NCBI GenBank assembly: GCA_039030395.1
Contig: JBCCEF010000014.1
Span: 62,001 to 126,000 of the forward strand
DNA from: Acidobacteriota bacterium
GTDB lineage: Bacteria > Acidobacteriota > Thermoanaerobaculia > Multivoradales > JBCCEF01
DNA length: 64,000 nucleotides
Reading direction: 5' to 3'
Below, one piece after another: positions 1-7,304 of this stretch. The notes beneath the pieces were generated by a model that saw nothing but the letters and a program-made list of their open reading frames with translations, made no database searches and was not told the DNA's origin. Within the stretch, counting starts at the first letter, position 1. Every line of letters begins with the position of its first letter. The position numbers were made by a program, and so were the translations under genes.

Positions 1-1
1 G

Positions 2-175
2 GTGATGCCCGTAGCTCATCCACATGCCACGGGGCTCGGCCTCCTGGACATTGCGGCGTGGCTGGCGGTGGGAGGCCTGTTCCTGGGCACCCTCGGCCTG
101 CTCTTGCGGCGGCGGGCTCTGGTGCCGGTGCGTGATCCTCGACTGGCCGAATCGCTAGCCTTCGAAAACATGTAG
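2..175 (+). CDS. actF: Alternative complex III subunit ActF, C-terminal fragment (partial)
   Basis: The window opens inside a reading frame that ends at the TAG at 173-175; 57 residues are visible. They comprise one hydrophobic helix (about residues 18-35), an LLLRRR stop-transfer stretch, and a tail reading RDPRLAESLAFENM. A tail of this kind (PVxDPRLxESLxFEN) is my recollection of the end of ActF/ActC-type quinol:electron-acceptor oxidoreductase membrane subunits, which belong to the NrfD/PsrC family. The call is supported by the cytochrome oxidase operon that follows on the same strand about 100 bp later, because alternative complex III and oxidase genes are commonly linked. ActC is the main alternative, since the two paralogues share this ending. 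Confidence 0.65.
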   Translation: MMPVAHPHATGLGLLDIAAWLAVGGLFLGTLGLLLRRRALVPVRDPRLAESLAFENM

Positions 176-273
176 TCGGCACTCATGACATCGGGGCCCG
201 GACCTTGCACCCTCTCACCGGTGCTTGGAAATCCCAGGCCATGAGCGAACTTACGCGATCCCTAGGAGGACCT

Positions 274-978
274 ATGCTGCAACGACTTTTCATCGCCACC
301 ATCGTCTTGAGCCTACTCGCCGTCGCCCCGGCCGCTTTCGCCGGTTCGGTGACGGGCACCATCGTCTATGACGACCGAGTACCGAACCTGAAGCCCCTGA
401 GGATGGATGCGGACCCGGCCTGCGCCGCCAAGCACGACAGCCCGGTGTATCCGGAGATCCTGGTGTTGGGCGACAACAATGCCTTGGCCAACGTTTTCGT
501 GCAGGTCAAGAATCCACCGCCCGGAGACTACAAACCGCCATCCACGCCGGTGGTGATCGACCAGGTCGGCTGCCTCTACGAGCCCCACGTGGTGGGCGTG
601 ATGGCCGGCCAGACCCTGCAGTTCAAGAACTCCGATGGCATTCTCCACAACGTCCACGGCCTGCCGAAGGAAAACCGCGAGTTCAACATCGGCATGCCGG
701 CGAGCGTGACCTCGAAGGACCAGGTACTCAACAAGCCGGAGCCGGTGTTCCCGGTGAAGTGCGACGTCCACCCGTGGATGCAGTCCTACGCGGCGGTGAT
801 GAGCCACCCTTTCTTCGCCGTATCCGGCAAGGACGGCAAGTTCACCATCGAGGATCTGCCGGCCGGCACCTATGAGATTTCGGCCTGGCACGAGAGGCTC
901 GGTACCCAGAGTTCGAAGGTCACCGTCGGGGACGGCGCCGCCTCCGCCGACTTCACCTTCAAAGTTCCGAAGAAATAG
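274..978 (+). CDS. Secreted plastocyanin-like blue copper protein
   Basis: A 234-residue protein, probably a periplasmic one-electron carrier. The ATG at 274 is chosen because AGGAGGA lies just upstream (264-270) and because it gives a clean signal peptide ending AFA at residue 23; an earlier in-frame start at 205 would bury that signal. The cupredoxin part holds the expected type 1 copper ligands: His125 or His128 in ILHNVHG, then Cys163, His166 and Met169 in KCDVHPWM. The last 50 residues (GKFTIEDLPAGTYEISAWHE) look like a small carboxypeptidase-regulatory-like beta domain. It sits between an alternative complex III gene and oxidase subunit I, so a role carrying electrons between the two complexes is a reasonable inference. 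A structural copper-binding role cannot be excluded. Confidence 0.85.
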   Translation: MLQRLFIATIVLSLLAVAPAAFAGSVTGTIVYDDRVPNLKPLRMDADPACAAKHDSPVYPEILVLGDNNALANVFVQVKNPPPGDYKPPSTPVVIDQVGCLYEPHVVGVMAGQTLQFKNSDGILHNVHGLPKENREFNIGMPASVTSKDQVLNKPEPVFPVKCDVHPWMQSYAAVMSHPFFAVSGKDGKFTIEDLPAGTYEISAWHERLGTQSSKVTVGDGAASADFTFKVPKK

Positions 979-1053
979 TGCTCCGTGGCCGGCCCCGGCT
1001 GAGCACCCGGCGGCCGGCTTTCGGTTGATTGCAGATGGAAGGGGGCGGTACCC

Positions 1054-2835
1054 ATGGCTGACCACTCACACGAGCACCACCCGGAGCTCGGTTTTTGGCG
1101 TAAATACGTATTCTCCGTCGACCACAAGGTCATCGGAATCCAGTACGCCATCACCGGCCTGCTGTTCCTGCTCATGGGCTTCTGCCTGATGATGCTGATG
1201 CGCTGGCAGCTCGCCTATCCGGGCGAAGCGCTCCCCATCCTCGGCTCACTCTTCGGAGAGGACAAGATGCCCGGCGGCATCATGCTGCCGGAGTTCTACA
1301 ACCAATTGGGCGCCATGCACGGCACCATCATGGTGTTCTTGGGGGTCGTGCCGCTGGCCGTCGGCGGCTTTGGCAACTACGTGGTACCGCTCCAAATCGG
1401 CGCGCCGGACATGGCCTTCCCGCGCCTCAACATGATGAGCTACTGGGTGTACCTGATGGGCGGCCTGGTAATGGTCGCCAGCTTCTTCGTCCCCGGCGGC
1501 GCCGCCCAGTCCGGCTGGACCTCATACCCGCCGCTGGCGAACATCGCCTCGTCCGGTCAGACATTCTGGCTTTTGGGCATGGTGCTCCTGATCACCTCGT
1601 CGCTCTTCGGCGCGGTCAACTTCATCACCACCATCATCCAGCTCCGCGCCGATGGCCTGACCTTCTTCAAGCTGCCCTTCTTCGTGTGGGCGCAGTTCGT
1701 GACGGCCTTCCTCCTGCTGTTGGCCTTCCCGCCGCTCGAGGCGGCCGGCTTCATGCAGTTGATGGACCGCCTGATGGACACCAGCTTCTTCATGCCCTCC
1801 GGTTTGGTGGTGTCCGGCGAAGTGCTCCAGAACTCCGGCGGCGGCAGCCCGCTTCTGTGGCAGCACCTGTTCTGGTTCCTCGCCCACCCGGAAGTCTACG
1901 TGCTGATCCTGCCGGCCCTGGGCATCGTCGCCGAAGTGATCGCCAACAACACCCGGAAGCCCCTGTGGGGCTACAAGTCGCTGGTCTACTCGGTGATCTT
2001 CTTGGGCTTCATGTCCTTCATCGTGTGGGCGCACCACATGTTCATCACCGGCATGGGCAGCTTCATGAACGCCTTCTTCCAGACCACCACGATGATCATC
2101 TCGATTCCATCGGTGATCATCTTGACGGCGTTGATCTTTTCCCTGTGGGGCGGCTCGATTCGGTTCAACACACCGATGCTCTTCGCTGTCGCCTTCCTAC
2201 CGATGTTCGGTATCGGAGGACTGACCGGGCTTCCCCTCGGGCTATCGGCCTCGGACATCCACCTGCACGACACCTACTACGTGATCGCCCACTTCCACTA
2301 CGTGGTGGCGCCGGGCACCATCTTCGGCCTGTTCGCGGGCATCTACTACTGGTATCCCAAAGCCACCGGCCGAATGATGAACGAGACCCTGGGCAAGATT
2401 CACTTCTGGGGCAGCCTGATCTGCATGAACGGCATCTTCCTGCCGATGTTCGTTCAGGGCATGGCCGGTATGCAGCGGCGCCTCTATGACGGCGGCTCGA
2501 TCTACGCCCACGCCCAGGAAACACTCGATCTCCACCTGATGATCGGGGTCTCCGCCTGGCTGATGGCGATCTTCCAGATTCCCTTCATCATCAACTTCTT
2601 CCTGAGCCTCAAGAAGGGAAAGGCGGTGTCGGAGAATCCGTGGCACGCCACCACTCTGGAGTGGGCGGCACCTTCACCACCGCCGCACGGCAACTTCGCC
2701 ACCGAGCCGGTGGTCTACGGCAACCCCTATGAATACAGCGTGCCGGGAGCCGACAAGGACTACTCGCCGCAGTTCGAGCCCACTCAGACCACACCTCCGC
2801 CGGGCGAAGCCGAAGCCCAGCCGGCGGGCGGATAG
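1054..2835 (+). CDS. ctaD: Cytochrome c oxidase subunit I (haem-copper oxidase, A-type)
   Basis: The 593-residue catalytic subunit reduces O2 to water at a haem a3-CuB centre in the inner membrane. Visible ligands: His89 (low-spin haem a), His278 with Tyr282 in HPEVY (cross-linked CuB pair), His327/His328 (CuB), and His413/His415 in HDTYYVIAHFHYVV. Asn108, Asp119 and Glu280 match the D proton pathway. Opposite the K-pathway Lys of classical A-type enzymes (bovine K319 in IPTGVKVF) this protein reads IPSVIILT, so the position is Ile356. RRLYD near residue 477 provides the propionate-binding arginines. A GGAAGGGGG stretch lies upstream of the ATG. The C-terminal 50 residues are Pro-rich and polar. 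The gene heads a tight run with subunits III, IV and II. Confidence 0.97.
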   Translation: MADHSHEHHPELGFWRKYVFSVDHKVIGIQYAITGLLFLLMGFCLMMLMRWQLAYPGEALPILGSLFGEDKMPGGIMLPEFYNQLGAMHGTIMVFLGVVPLAVGGFGNYVVPLQIGAPDMAFPRLNMMSYWVYLMGGLVMVASFFVPGGAAQSGWTSYPPLANIASSGQTFWLLGMVLLITSSLFGAVNFITTIIQLRADGLTFFKLPFFVWAQFVTAFLLLLAFPPLEAAGFMQLMDRLMDTSFFMPSGLVVSGEVLQNSGGGSPLLWQHLFWFLAHPEVYVLILPALGIVAEVIANNTRKPLWGYKSLVYSVIFLGFMSFIVWAHHMFITGMGSFMNAFFQTTTMIISIPSVIILTALIFSLWGGSIRFNTPMLFAVAFLPMFGIGGLTGLPLGLSASDIHLHDTYYVIAHFHYVVAPGTIFGLFAGIYYWYPKATGRMMNETLGKIHFWGSLICMNGIFLPMFVQGMAGMQRRLYDGGSIYAHAQETLDLHLMIGVSAWLMAIFQIPFIINFFLSLKKGKAVSENPWHATTLEWAAPSPPPHGNFATEPVVYGNPYEYSVPGADKDYSPQFEPTQTTPPPGEAEAQPAGG

Positions 2836-2844
2836 GAGCCCACG

Positions 2845-3441
2845 ATGTCCGAAGCGATTCCCTATACCGTCGACGCCCGGCCGGACACCGGCTTGAACAA
2901 CGTCAAGATCGGCATCTGGCTGTTTCTGGCCTCCGAGGTGATGCTCTTCGGTGCCCTGTTCGCCGCCTACATTCTGCTGCGGGTGGGGGCCGATGAATGG
3001 CCCGTGGGTTCCGAGATCCTCAACGTACCGCTGGCCACCTTGAACACCGTGGTGCTGATTTCTTCCAGCGTCACCATGGTGATGGCCTGGGCCTCGCTGA
3101 TCCGCAAGGACTTCGGCAAATACCGCCTGTACATGGGGCTGACGATCCTCTGCGCCCTGGGCTTCCTGGTGATCAAGTACATCGAGTACTCGTCGAAGAT
3201 CCACCACGGTTACCTCCCCGAAACGAACACCTTCCTGGCCATCTACTTCACGCTCACCGGCCTGCACGGCCTGCACGTAGTGGGCGGCGCGGCGATGAAC
3301 GCCTACCTGTGGGGCCCTGGCGCCAAGATGTGGAAGACCGCCCCGCAGCAGTTCATCAACCGGGTCGAGGCGTCGGGCCTGTTCTGGCACTTCGTGGACC
3401 TCGTGTGGATCTTCCTGTTCCCGGTTCTCTACCTGCTGTAG
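2845..3441 (+). CDS. ctaE: Cytochrome c oxidase subunit III
   Basis: A 198-residue membrane protein with five evident hydrophobic segments, the short bacterial form of subunit III, which stabilises subunit I and its proton uptake. Family features include WLFLASEVMLFGALFAAY near the N terminus (with the conserved Glu in SEVMLF) and FTLTGLHGLHVVGG, then FWHFVDLVWIFLFPVLYLL at the C terminus. The ATG follows the stop of subunit I by 9 bp, with GGAG at 2836-2839 as a close ribosome binding site, so the two are co-translated in one operon. Confidence 0.95.
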   Translation: MSEAIPYTVDARPDTGLNNVKIGIWLFLASEVMLFGALFAAYILLRVGADEWPVGSEILNVPLATLNTVVLISSSVTMVMAWASLIRKDFGKYRLYMGLTILCALGFLVIKYIEYSSKIHHGYLPETNTFLAIYFTLTGLHGLHVVGGAAMNAYLWGPGAKMWKTAPQQFINRVEASGLFWHFVDLVWIFLFPVLYLL

Positions 3442-3452
3442 GAGGCGACGCA

Positions 3453-3749
3453 ATGGCGACCGAACACGATATCGACAAGCAGGTTCGCACCTACATCCTG
3501 GTGTTTGTCAGCCTGATGGTCCTGACGGTGATCACGGTGGGCATCTCTTACCTGGATCTGCCCACCGGTCCGGCGATCGCCCTGGCGCTGGTGGTCGCTC
3601 TGACCAAGGGCTCGCTGGTGGCCTGCTTCTTCATGCACCTAATCTCCGAACGCAAGCTGATCTACGCCGTCATGGCCTTGACGGTGTTGTTCTTCATCTT
3701 CGTTCTGATCGTGCCCTACTTCACGGACATGGATCGCATCACTCTGTAA
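3453..3749 (+). CDS. Cytochrome c oxidase subunit IV (prokaryotic COX4-like)
   Basis: A 98-residue protein with three membrane helices, typical of the CyoD/CtaF-like fourth subunit of bacterial haem-copper oxidases. Helix 2 ends in the family's conserved VACFFMHL pattern and helix 3 is FFIFVLIVPYF. GGAGG at 3441-3445 overlaps the end of subunit III and precedes the ATG by 7 bp. Subunit IV has no redox centre; it aids assembly or stability. The reading frame is open further upstream over subunit III, but only the ATG at 3453 makes biological sense. Confidence 0.9.
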   Translation: MATEHDIDKQVRTYILVFVSLMVLTVITVGISYLDLPTGPAIALALVVALTKGSLVACFFMHLISERKLIYAVMALTVLFFIFVLIVPYFTDMDRITL

Positions 3750-3770
3750 GACACTGCTGGAAACGAATCC

Positions 3771-3977
3771 TTGAACCTCAAAGCCTTCCACGTCGTCTTC
3801 GTCATTCTCGCCACCGCCTTGTCGGCGGTGATCGGACTGTGGAGCGTGGGCGCCTACCGGGCCGGCTCCGGCACCATCTACCTGGTGCTCGCCCTCGGCA
3901 GCCTGCTGACGGTGGTGGCTTTGGGCGCCTACGGCGCGTGGTTTCTCAAGAAGACCAAGGACGTGGACTATCTATGA
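3771..3977 (+). CDS. Small two-helix membrane protein of the oxidase operon (unknown function)
   Basis: A 68-residue protein with a TTG start, made almost entirely of two transmembrane helices (about residues 7-28 and 36-58) and ending KKTKDVDYL. It begins 21 bp after subunit IV and its stop overlaps the next start in an ATGA, so it belongs to the oxidase operon. No catalytic motif is visible. Its position suggests an accessory subunit or assembly protein of the oxidase, but nothing in the sequence proves this. The TTG start is supported only by operon spacing and the hydrophobic N terminus. Confidence 0.6.
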   Translation: MNLKAFHVVFVILATALSAVIGLWSVGAYRAGSGTIYLVLALGSLLTVVALGAYGAWFLKKTKDVDYL

Positions 3978-4246
3978 GCACAAATAGGAAGGCGCGTGCC
4001 GCGACGACGACGGTGTTGGTGATAGCCGCCCTTTTCCTGTGGCCCGGGGACCTGCTGGCCTGTCCGGTGTGCTACGGCGAGGCGGAAGAGCCCGTCATCG
4101 ACGGAGCGCGCTGGTCGATCATTTTCCTCGGAGGTTTGCTCTACGCCATGATCGGCGGCGGGCTGACCCTGTTCCTGCTGCTGCGCCGCCGGGCTCAGCG
4201 TCTTCAGGAACCCCAGCGAGGCCTTCGACTGGTCGAGTCGAGGTAA
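3974..4246 (+). CDS. Small CPVC-motif membrane protein upstream of CuA subunit
   Basis: A 90-residue protein. The N-terminal hydrophobic stretch (about residues 10-28) ends in LLACPVCYGEAEEP, which would lie on the periplasmic side. A second helix (about 47-70) is followed by a basic tail with LLRRRAQR, expected to be cytoplasmic. The Cys-Pro-Val-Cys pair directly after the first helix is the only obvious functional feature; it could bind copper or exchange disulfides. The ATG overlaps the preceding stop (ATGA), and subunit II begins 15 bp downstream. I recall similar short CPVC proteins beside oxidase genes in other environmental bacteria, without an assigned function. A role in CuA maturation is an inference from position. 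Confidence 0.65.
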   Translation: MSTNRKARAATTTVLVIAALFLWPGDLLACPVCYGEAEEPVIDGARWSIIFLGGLLYAMIGGGLTLFLLLRRRAQRLQEPQRGLRLVESR

Positions 4247-4261
4247 GGAGGAGTTCGAACG

Positions 4262-5074
4262 ATGGAAACTCTACTCGGTCTGCCGGAGGTGGCATCCGCC
4301 CACGGAGCCGCCCTCGACCAGGTCACCCTCATCGTCCACTGGCTGATGGCCGCGCTGTTCGTCGGCTGGGGCATCTTCTTCGTGTACTTGCTGGTGCGCT
4401 TCCGCCGCGGCAAGAACCCCAAGGCGAGCTACACCGGCATCCAGACCAAGAGCGGCAAGTGGCTGGAGATCACCGTGGCGGTGATCGAAGCGTTGTTGCT
4501 GGTGGGCTTTTCCATTCCCCTGTGGTCCGACCGGGTGGACGACTTCCCGGCCGAGGACGAGGCGATCGTGGCGCGGGTGATCGGCGAGCAGTTCGCCTGG
4601 AACGTCCACTATCCAGGTCCGGACGGCGTCTACGGACGCACCGACGTCGAACTGGTCGACACGGCCACCAATCCCATCGGCCTCGATTCGGACGACCCCA
4701 ATAGCGCCGACGACGTGACCACCATCAACCAGCTCTACCTGCCGGTGGACAAACCGGCGATCATCACCTTGTCGTCGAAGGATGTGATCCACAGCTTCAT
4801 GCTCAACGAGATGCGGGTGAAGCAGGACGCCGTACCGGGCATCGCCATTCCGCTGTGGTTCGAGCCCACCATGACCACCGCCGAATTCCGCCAGCGCGAG
4901 GGCAAAGACGACGTCAACTTCGAGATCGCCTGCGCCCAGCTCTGCGGCCTCGGCCACTACCGCATGCGCGGCTTCCTCACCATCCTGCCGCAGGACGAAT
5001 ACGACACCTGGATGGACGAGCAGGTCGCCCTCAAGGCCGAGGAAGCCGAAGGCGGCGACGACTTCTGGAACTGA
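4262..5074 (+). CDS. ctaC: Cytochrome c oxidase subunit II (CuA)
   Basis: A 270-residue subunit that accepts electrons at a dinuclear CuA centre. Two transmembrane helices (about 22-46 and 67-88) form the hairpin anchor, followed by the periplasmic cupredoxin domain. CuA ligands are His177 (VIHSFML), Cys224, Cys228, His232 and Met235 in CAQLCGLGHYRM. The residue between the two cysteines is Gln226 rather than the Glu of mitochondrial-type subunits. QFAWNVHYPG contains the Trp used for electron entry. No CxxCH is present, so no fused cytochrome c domain exists and the donor must be a separate protein. TAAGGAGGAG precedes the ATG. Placing subunit II last in the operon is less common than placing it first. 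Confidence 0.95.
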   Translation: METLLGLPEVASAHGAALDQVTLIVHWLMAALFVGWGIFFVYLLVRFRRGKNPKASYTGIQTKSGKWLEITVAVIEALLLVGFSIPLWSDRVDDFPAEDEAIVARVIGEQFAWNVHYPGPDGVYGRTDVELVDTATNPIGLDSDDPNSADDVTTINQLYLPVDKPAIITLSSKDVIHSFMLNEMRVKQDAVPGIAIPLWFEPTMTTAEFRQREGKDDVNFEIACAQLCGLGHYRMRGFLTILPQDEYDTWMDEQVALKAEEAEGGDDFWN

Positions 5075-5097
5075 TCGGTTAGCCCAGCGAAGCCCTT

Positions 5098-5146
5098 TTC
5101 GGCCCGAGGACGAACCGGCAAGTCGCCGGCGATCCCTCGGGCCGAA
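5098..5146 (+). terminator. Inverted repeat after the oxidase operon
   Basis: A perfect 12-bp inverted repeat, TTCGGCCCGAGG at 5098-5109 and CCTCGGGCCGAA at 5135-5146, begins 24 bp after the subunit II stop. The 25-nt loop can itself pair through CCGG segments. There is no T-run, so it is a weak intrinsic terminator candidate or a 3'-end-stabilising hairpin. Confidence 0.45.
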
Positions 5147-5264
5147 GTGCGTTTGGCTCTAAAGCCCCTCGACGAAGCATCCAACTTGCGTATATCAGTT
5201 TTGATGATATTTCAAAATAAAGTTGAGCTGGATACGGGCCTCAAGCCGCTCACAAGGAGAACTC

Positions 5265-6026
5265 TTGCATCGCACTTCCAAGATCGCTGCCGCTCTCGTG
5301 TTCCTATGGCTCAGTACCAGCCCGTTGGCGAGCCAGCAGCCAGCGGCGGATCCGATGCCGGATATCTACAATCCCGGCTCTGGCGAGTATCCAGGCTGGG
5401 TTTCGGCGGCTCACCTGGAGTCCGCGGCGGATCACGCTCTAGAGAACTCACTTCTTCGGTCGGGTGATCGCGAGATGCTCACATCCACCCTAGAGTCTGC
5501 AAAGTCCGGAGAGTGTCACCCCGCCGTTGAAATCGGACGAGGGAGCACGAGTTACCTCGATCTCCCGACTTCCATACAGAAGTCGGACTACGTCTTCATC
5601 GGCACGGTCACCGGCTCTAGTCCGGGATTCTCCTTTGGAAATCCCATGACCCTCTATCGCCTCGAAACAGAGGAAGTGCTGCGGGGCCCTCTTTCCGTCG
5701 GCAGAGTACATTTTGTTCGCTCGCGACAAGCAGACTTCAGGTTCAAGGGTGACCGAGTCTGTCGTGAGACCTCAGCGCTGGAAGGACCATTTGCGCTCAG
5801 TGATCGACTCCTCCTTATCCAGAATTTCCTGAAAGTGAATCCCGACGACATCGTGACCCCGCGAGAGCCGCTGGGACGACTGGAAGAGGGTCAGGTTGTC
5901 CTACTCGACTCTTCGGAGGGAGTTCACCTTCCGAAGAAATTCCAGATCGCTCACCCCGAATGGGAAGGCCGCGACAGTGAGAGCTTCCTTGGCTGGCTTC
6001 GAAATCTCACCGAGGACCGTCCTTGA
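5265..6026 (+). CDS. Secreted protein of unknown function coupled to a metalloprotease
   Basis: A 253-residue protein. The TTG at 5265 is chosen because AAGGAG lies at 5254-5259 and because it yields a signal peptide (hydrophobic residues about 6-18, ending LASQQ). The mature part has no recognised catalytic motif. A stretch near residues 95-140 (SDYVFIGTVTG, then YRLETEEVLRGPL) has the rhythm of secreted OB-like or NTR-like beta domains with the pattern DxVFxGxV...VxxVLKG, some of which resemble protease inhibitors; this is a pattern impression only. Its stop overlaps the start of the downstream metalloprotease (TTGA), so the two are made together. Both genes have visibly lower third-position GC than their neighbours. 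Confidence 0.6.
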   Translation: MHRTSKIAAALVFLWLSTSPLASQQPAADPMPDIYNPGSGEYPGWVSAAHLESAADHALENSLLRSGDREMLTSTLESAKSGECHPAVEIGRGSTSYLDLPTSIQKSDYVFIGTVTGSSPGFSFGNPMTLYRLETEEVLRGPLSVGRVHFVRSRQADFRFKGDRVCRETSALEGPFALSDRLLLIQNFLKVNPDDIVTPREPLGRLEEGQVVLLDSSEGVHLPKKFQIAHPEWEGRDSESFLGWLRNLTEDRP

Positions 6027-7222
6027 CTCGACATTCGCGTCTTCGATCTCTGGTTCTTCTCGGGGCTTCCCTCGCGATCTCGGTGCCGGTTGGAAGCCAA
6101 GCCCAATGCAACACAGCACCCGTCAACGGCAGCTACAGTACGGCTCGAACTGCATCCATCGGGTTCAGCAATTCCTATCCCGCAAAGATCAAAAACGGGA
6201 TCCGAGCTGGACTGGCGGCCTGGAACGACTGCAACGGTCATGACAACGGATTCATAGCAAACGACTGGCCCTACTTCAGCGAGGGTCCTGGCGGATCTGA
6301 AGATCGGATCACTATCAAGTATCTAGAGGGGAAAAGGCCTGCCTGCGGAGCATTCAATGGTAGTACCTACGAGATCTCCATATGGGATTCCTACACCTCT
6401 GGTGGCGTCACCGTAAATTGCACCCATAGTGCCGATGCGATCAACGACACGATCGCTCACGAGTTGGGTCACTATCTAGGGCTAGGACACAACGATGGCT
6501 GCGACACCGCGATCATGGGCGGTATCCGCGTTAGCCCCAGCGGCAACCTCCTGACCGACCACGAAATCACCTCCGCCGAGAAGGCGAAAGCCGATGCCAT
6601 CAATACCAATGACCAAGAAGAGTTCGAGGAAGACTGCGGCGGCGACCAGGGTTGCGGCAACCAAGGTGGAGGCTCACCGATCATCCTCGACCTCGATGGC
6701 CGTGGATTTCGTCTCACCGGACTGGCGGACCCCGTGGCCTTCGACATCGACGGGGACCAGGCCTTGGAGTCTATAGGCTGGACCGAGCGAGGCTCCGGCG
6801 ATGGGTTCCTATTCCGGAACCGGACGAGAACTCGAGGCTTTGAAAACGGCATCGAACTCTTCGGTGATGCCAGCCGCACTCTCCTCACGGGGGCAAGAAC
6901 GGCTCACGGATACGAAGCCCTAGCCGAGTTCGATCTCGCCGACCTCGGCGGCAACGAGAATGGATGGATCGATTCCGGCGACGCCTTCTTCAAGAATCTC
7001 GGCGTTTGGATCGACCACAATCACGACGCCATCAGCCAGCCCGGAGAGCTCTTCACCCTGCGCGACCTAGCCATTGCGCGACTCGGATTCCAGTTTGTGA
7101 CAAGTCGAAGAACGGACGAGCACGGCAATGAGTTTCGCTATTGGGGTCGGGCCTGGGAGAGTCCGGGAAGCGATAGAAAGTCCTTCTGGACAACGGACGT
7201 GTTCTTCATCTTGGAAGACTGA
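6023..7222 (+). CDS. Secreted metzincin-type zinc metalloprotease with C-terminal calcium-binding-like domain
   Basis: A 399-residue protein with a TTG start overlapping the previous stop. A signal peptide covers about residues 1-27. The zinc site HELGHYLGLGH (about residues 148-158) fits HExxHxxGxxH, and the Met of AIMGG shortly after can act as the Met-turn, so the protease belongs to the metzincin clan (M10/M12-like). From about residue 213 a second module begins with PIILDLDGRGFRLT and continues with several Asp-rich loops (DIDGDQ, DLGGNENG, DHNHDA). This pattern occurs in large secreted or RTX-associated bacterial proteins and probably binds calcium. No cell-wall or PEP-CTERM anchor is visible. 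Substrate unknown. Confidence 0.85.
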   Translation: MTRHSRLRSLVLLGASLAISVPVGSQAQCNTAPVNGSYSTARTASIGFSNSYPAKIKNGIRAGLAAWNDCNGHDNGFIANDWPYFSEGPGGSEDRITIKYLEGKRPACGAFNGSTYEISIWDSYTSGGVTVNCTHSADAINDTIAHELGHYLGLGHNDGCDTAIMGGIRVSPSGNLLTDHEITSAEKAKADAINTNDQEEFEEDCGGDQGCGNQGGGSPIILDLDGRGFRLTGLADPVAFDIDGDQALESIGWTERGSGDGFLFRNRTRTRGFENGIELFGDASRTLLTGARTAHGYEALAEFDLADLGGNENGWIDSGDAFFKNLGVWIDHNHDAISQPGELFTLRDLAIARLGFQFVTSRRTDEHGNEFRYWGRAWESPGSDRKSFWTTDVFFILED

Positions 7223-7251
7223 GTAGATCGTAGGCTGCAGGAGCAACCTCT

Positions 7252-7288
7252 CGGCCCCGGCGCGCCTTTCCAGCTCGCGCCGAGGCCG
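7252..7288. terminator. Imperfect inverted repeat between convergent genes
   Basis: CGGCCCCGGCGCG (7252-7264) and CGCGCCGAGGCCG (7276-7288) pair with one mismatch around an 11-nt loop. The hairpin lies between the metalloprotease stop on the plus strand and the end of the minus-strand cysteine-rich protein gene, so it may terminate both. No strong T-run follows on either strand. Confidence 0.5.
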
Positions 7289-7304
7289 TGGAGTTCCTGC
7301 TTCC

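Noticed and set aside
1686-2489. A long plus-strand frame inside cytochrome oxidase subunit I
   Set aside because: It is out of frame with the clearly identified subunit I and has the Arg/Pro/His-rich composition of a GC-rich shadow frame.
5160-5222. An AT-rich stretch before the secreted protein at 5265 as a promoter
   Set aside because: TTGCGT at 5186-5191 has no convincing -10 at the right distance, so the region is AT-rich but not assignable.
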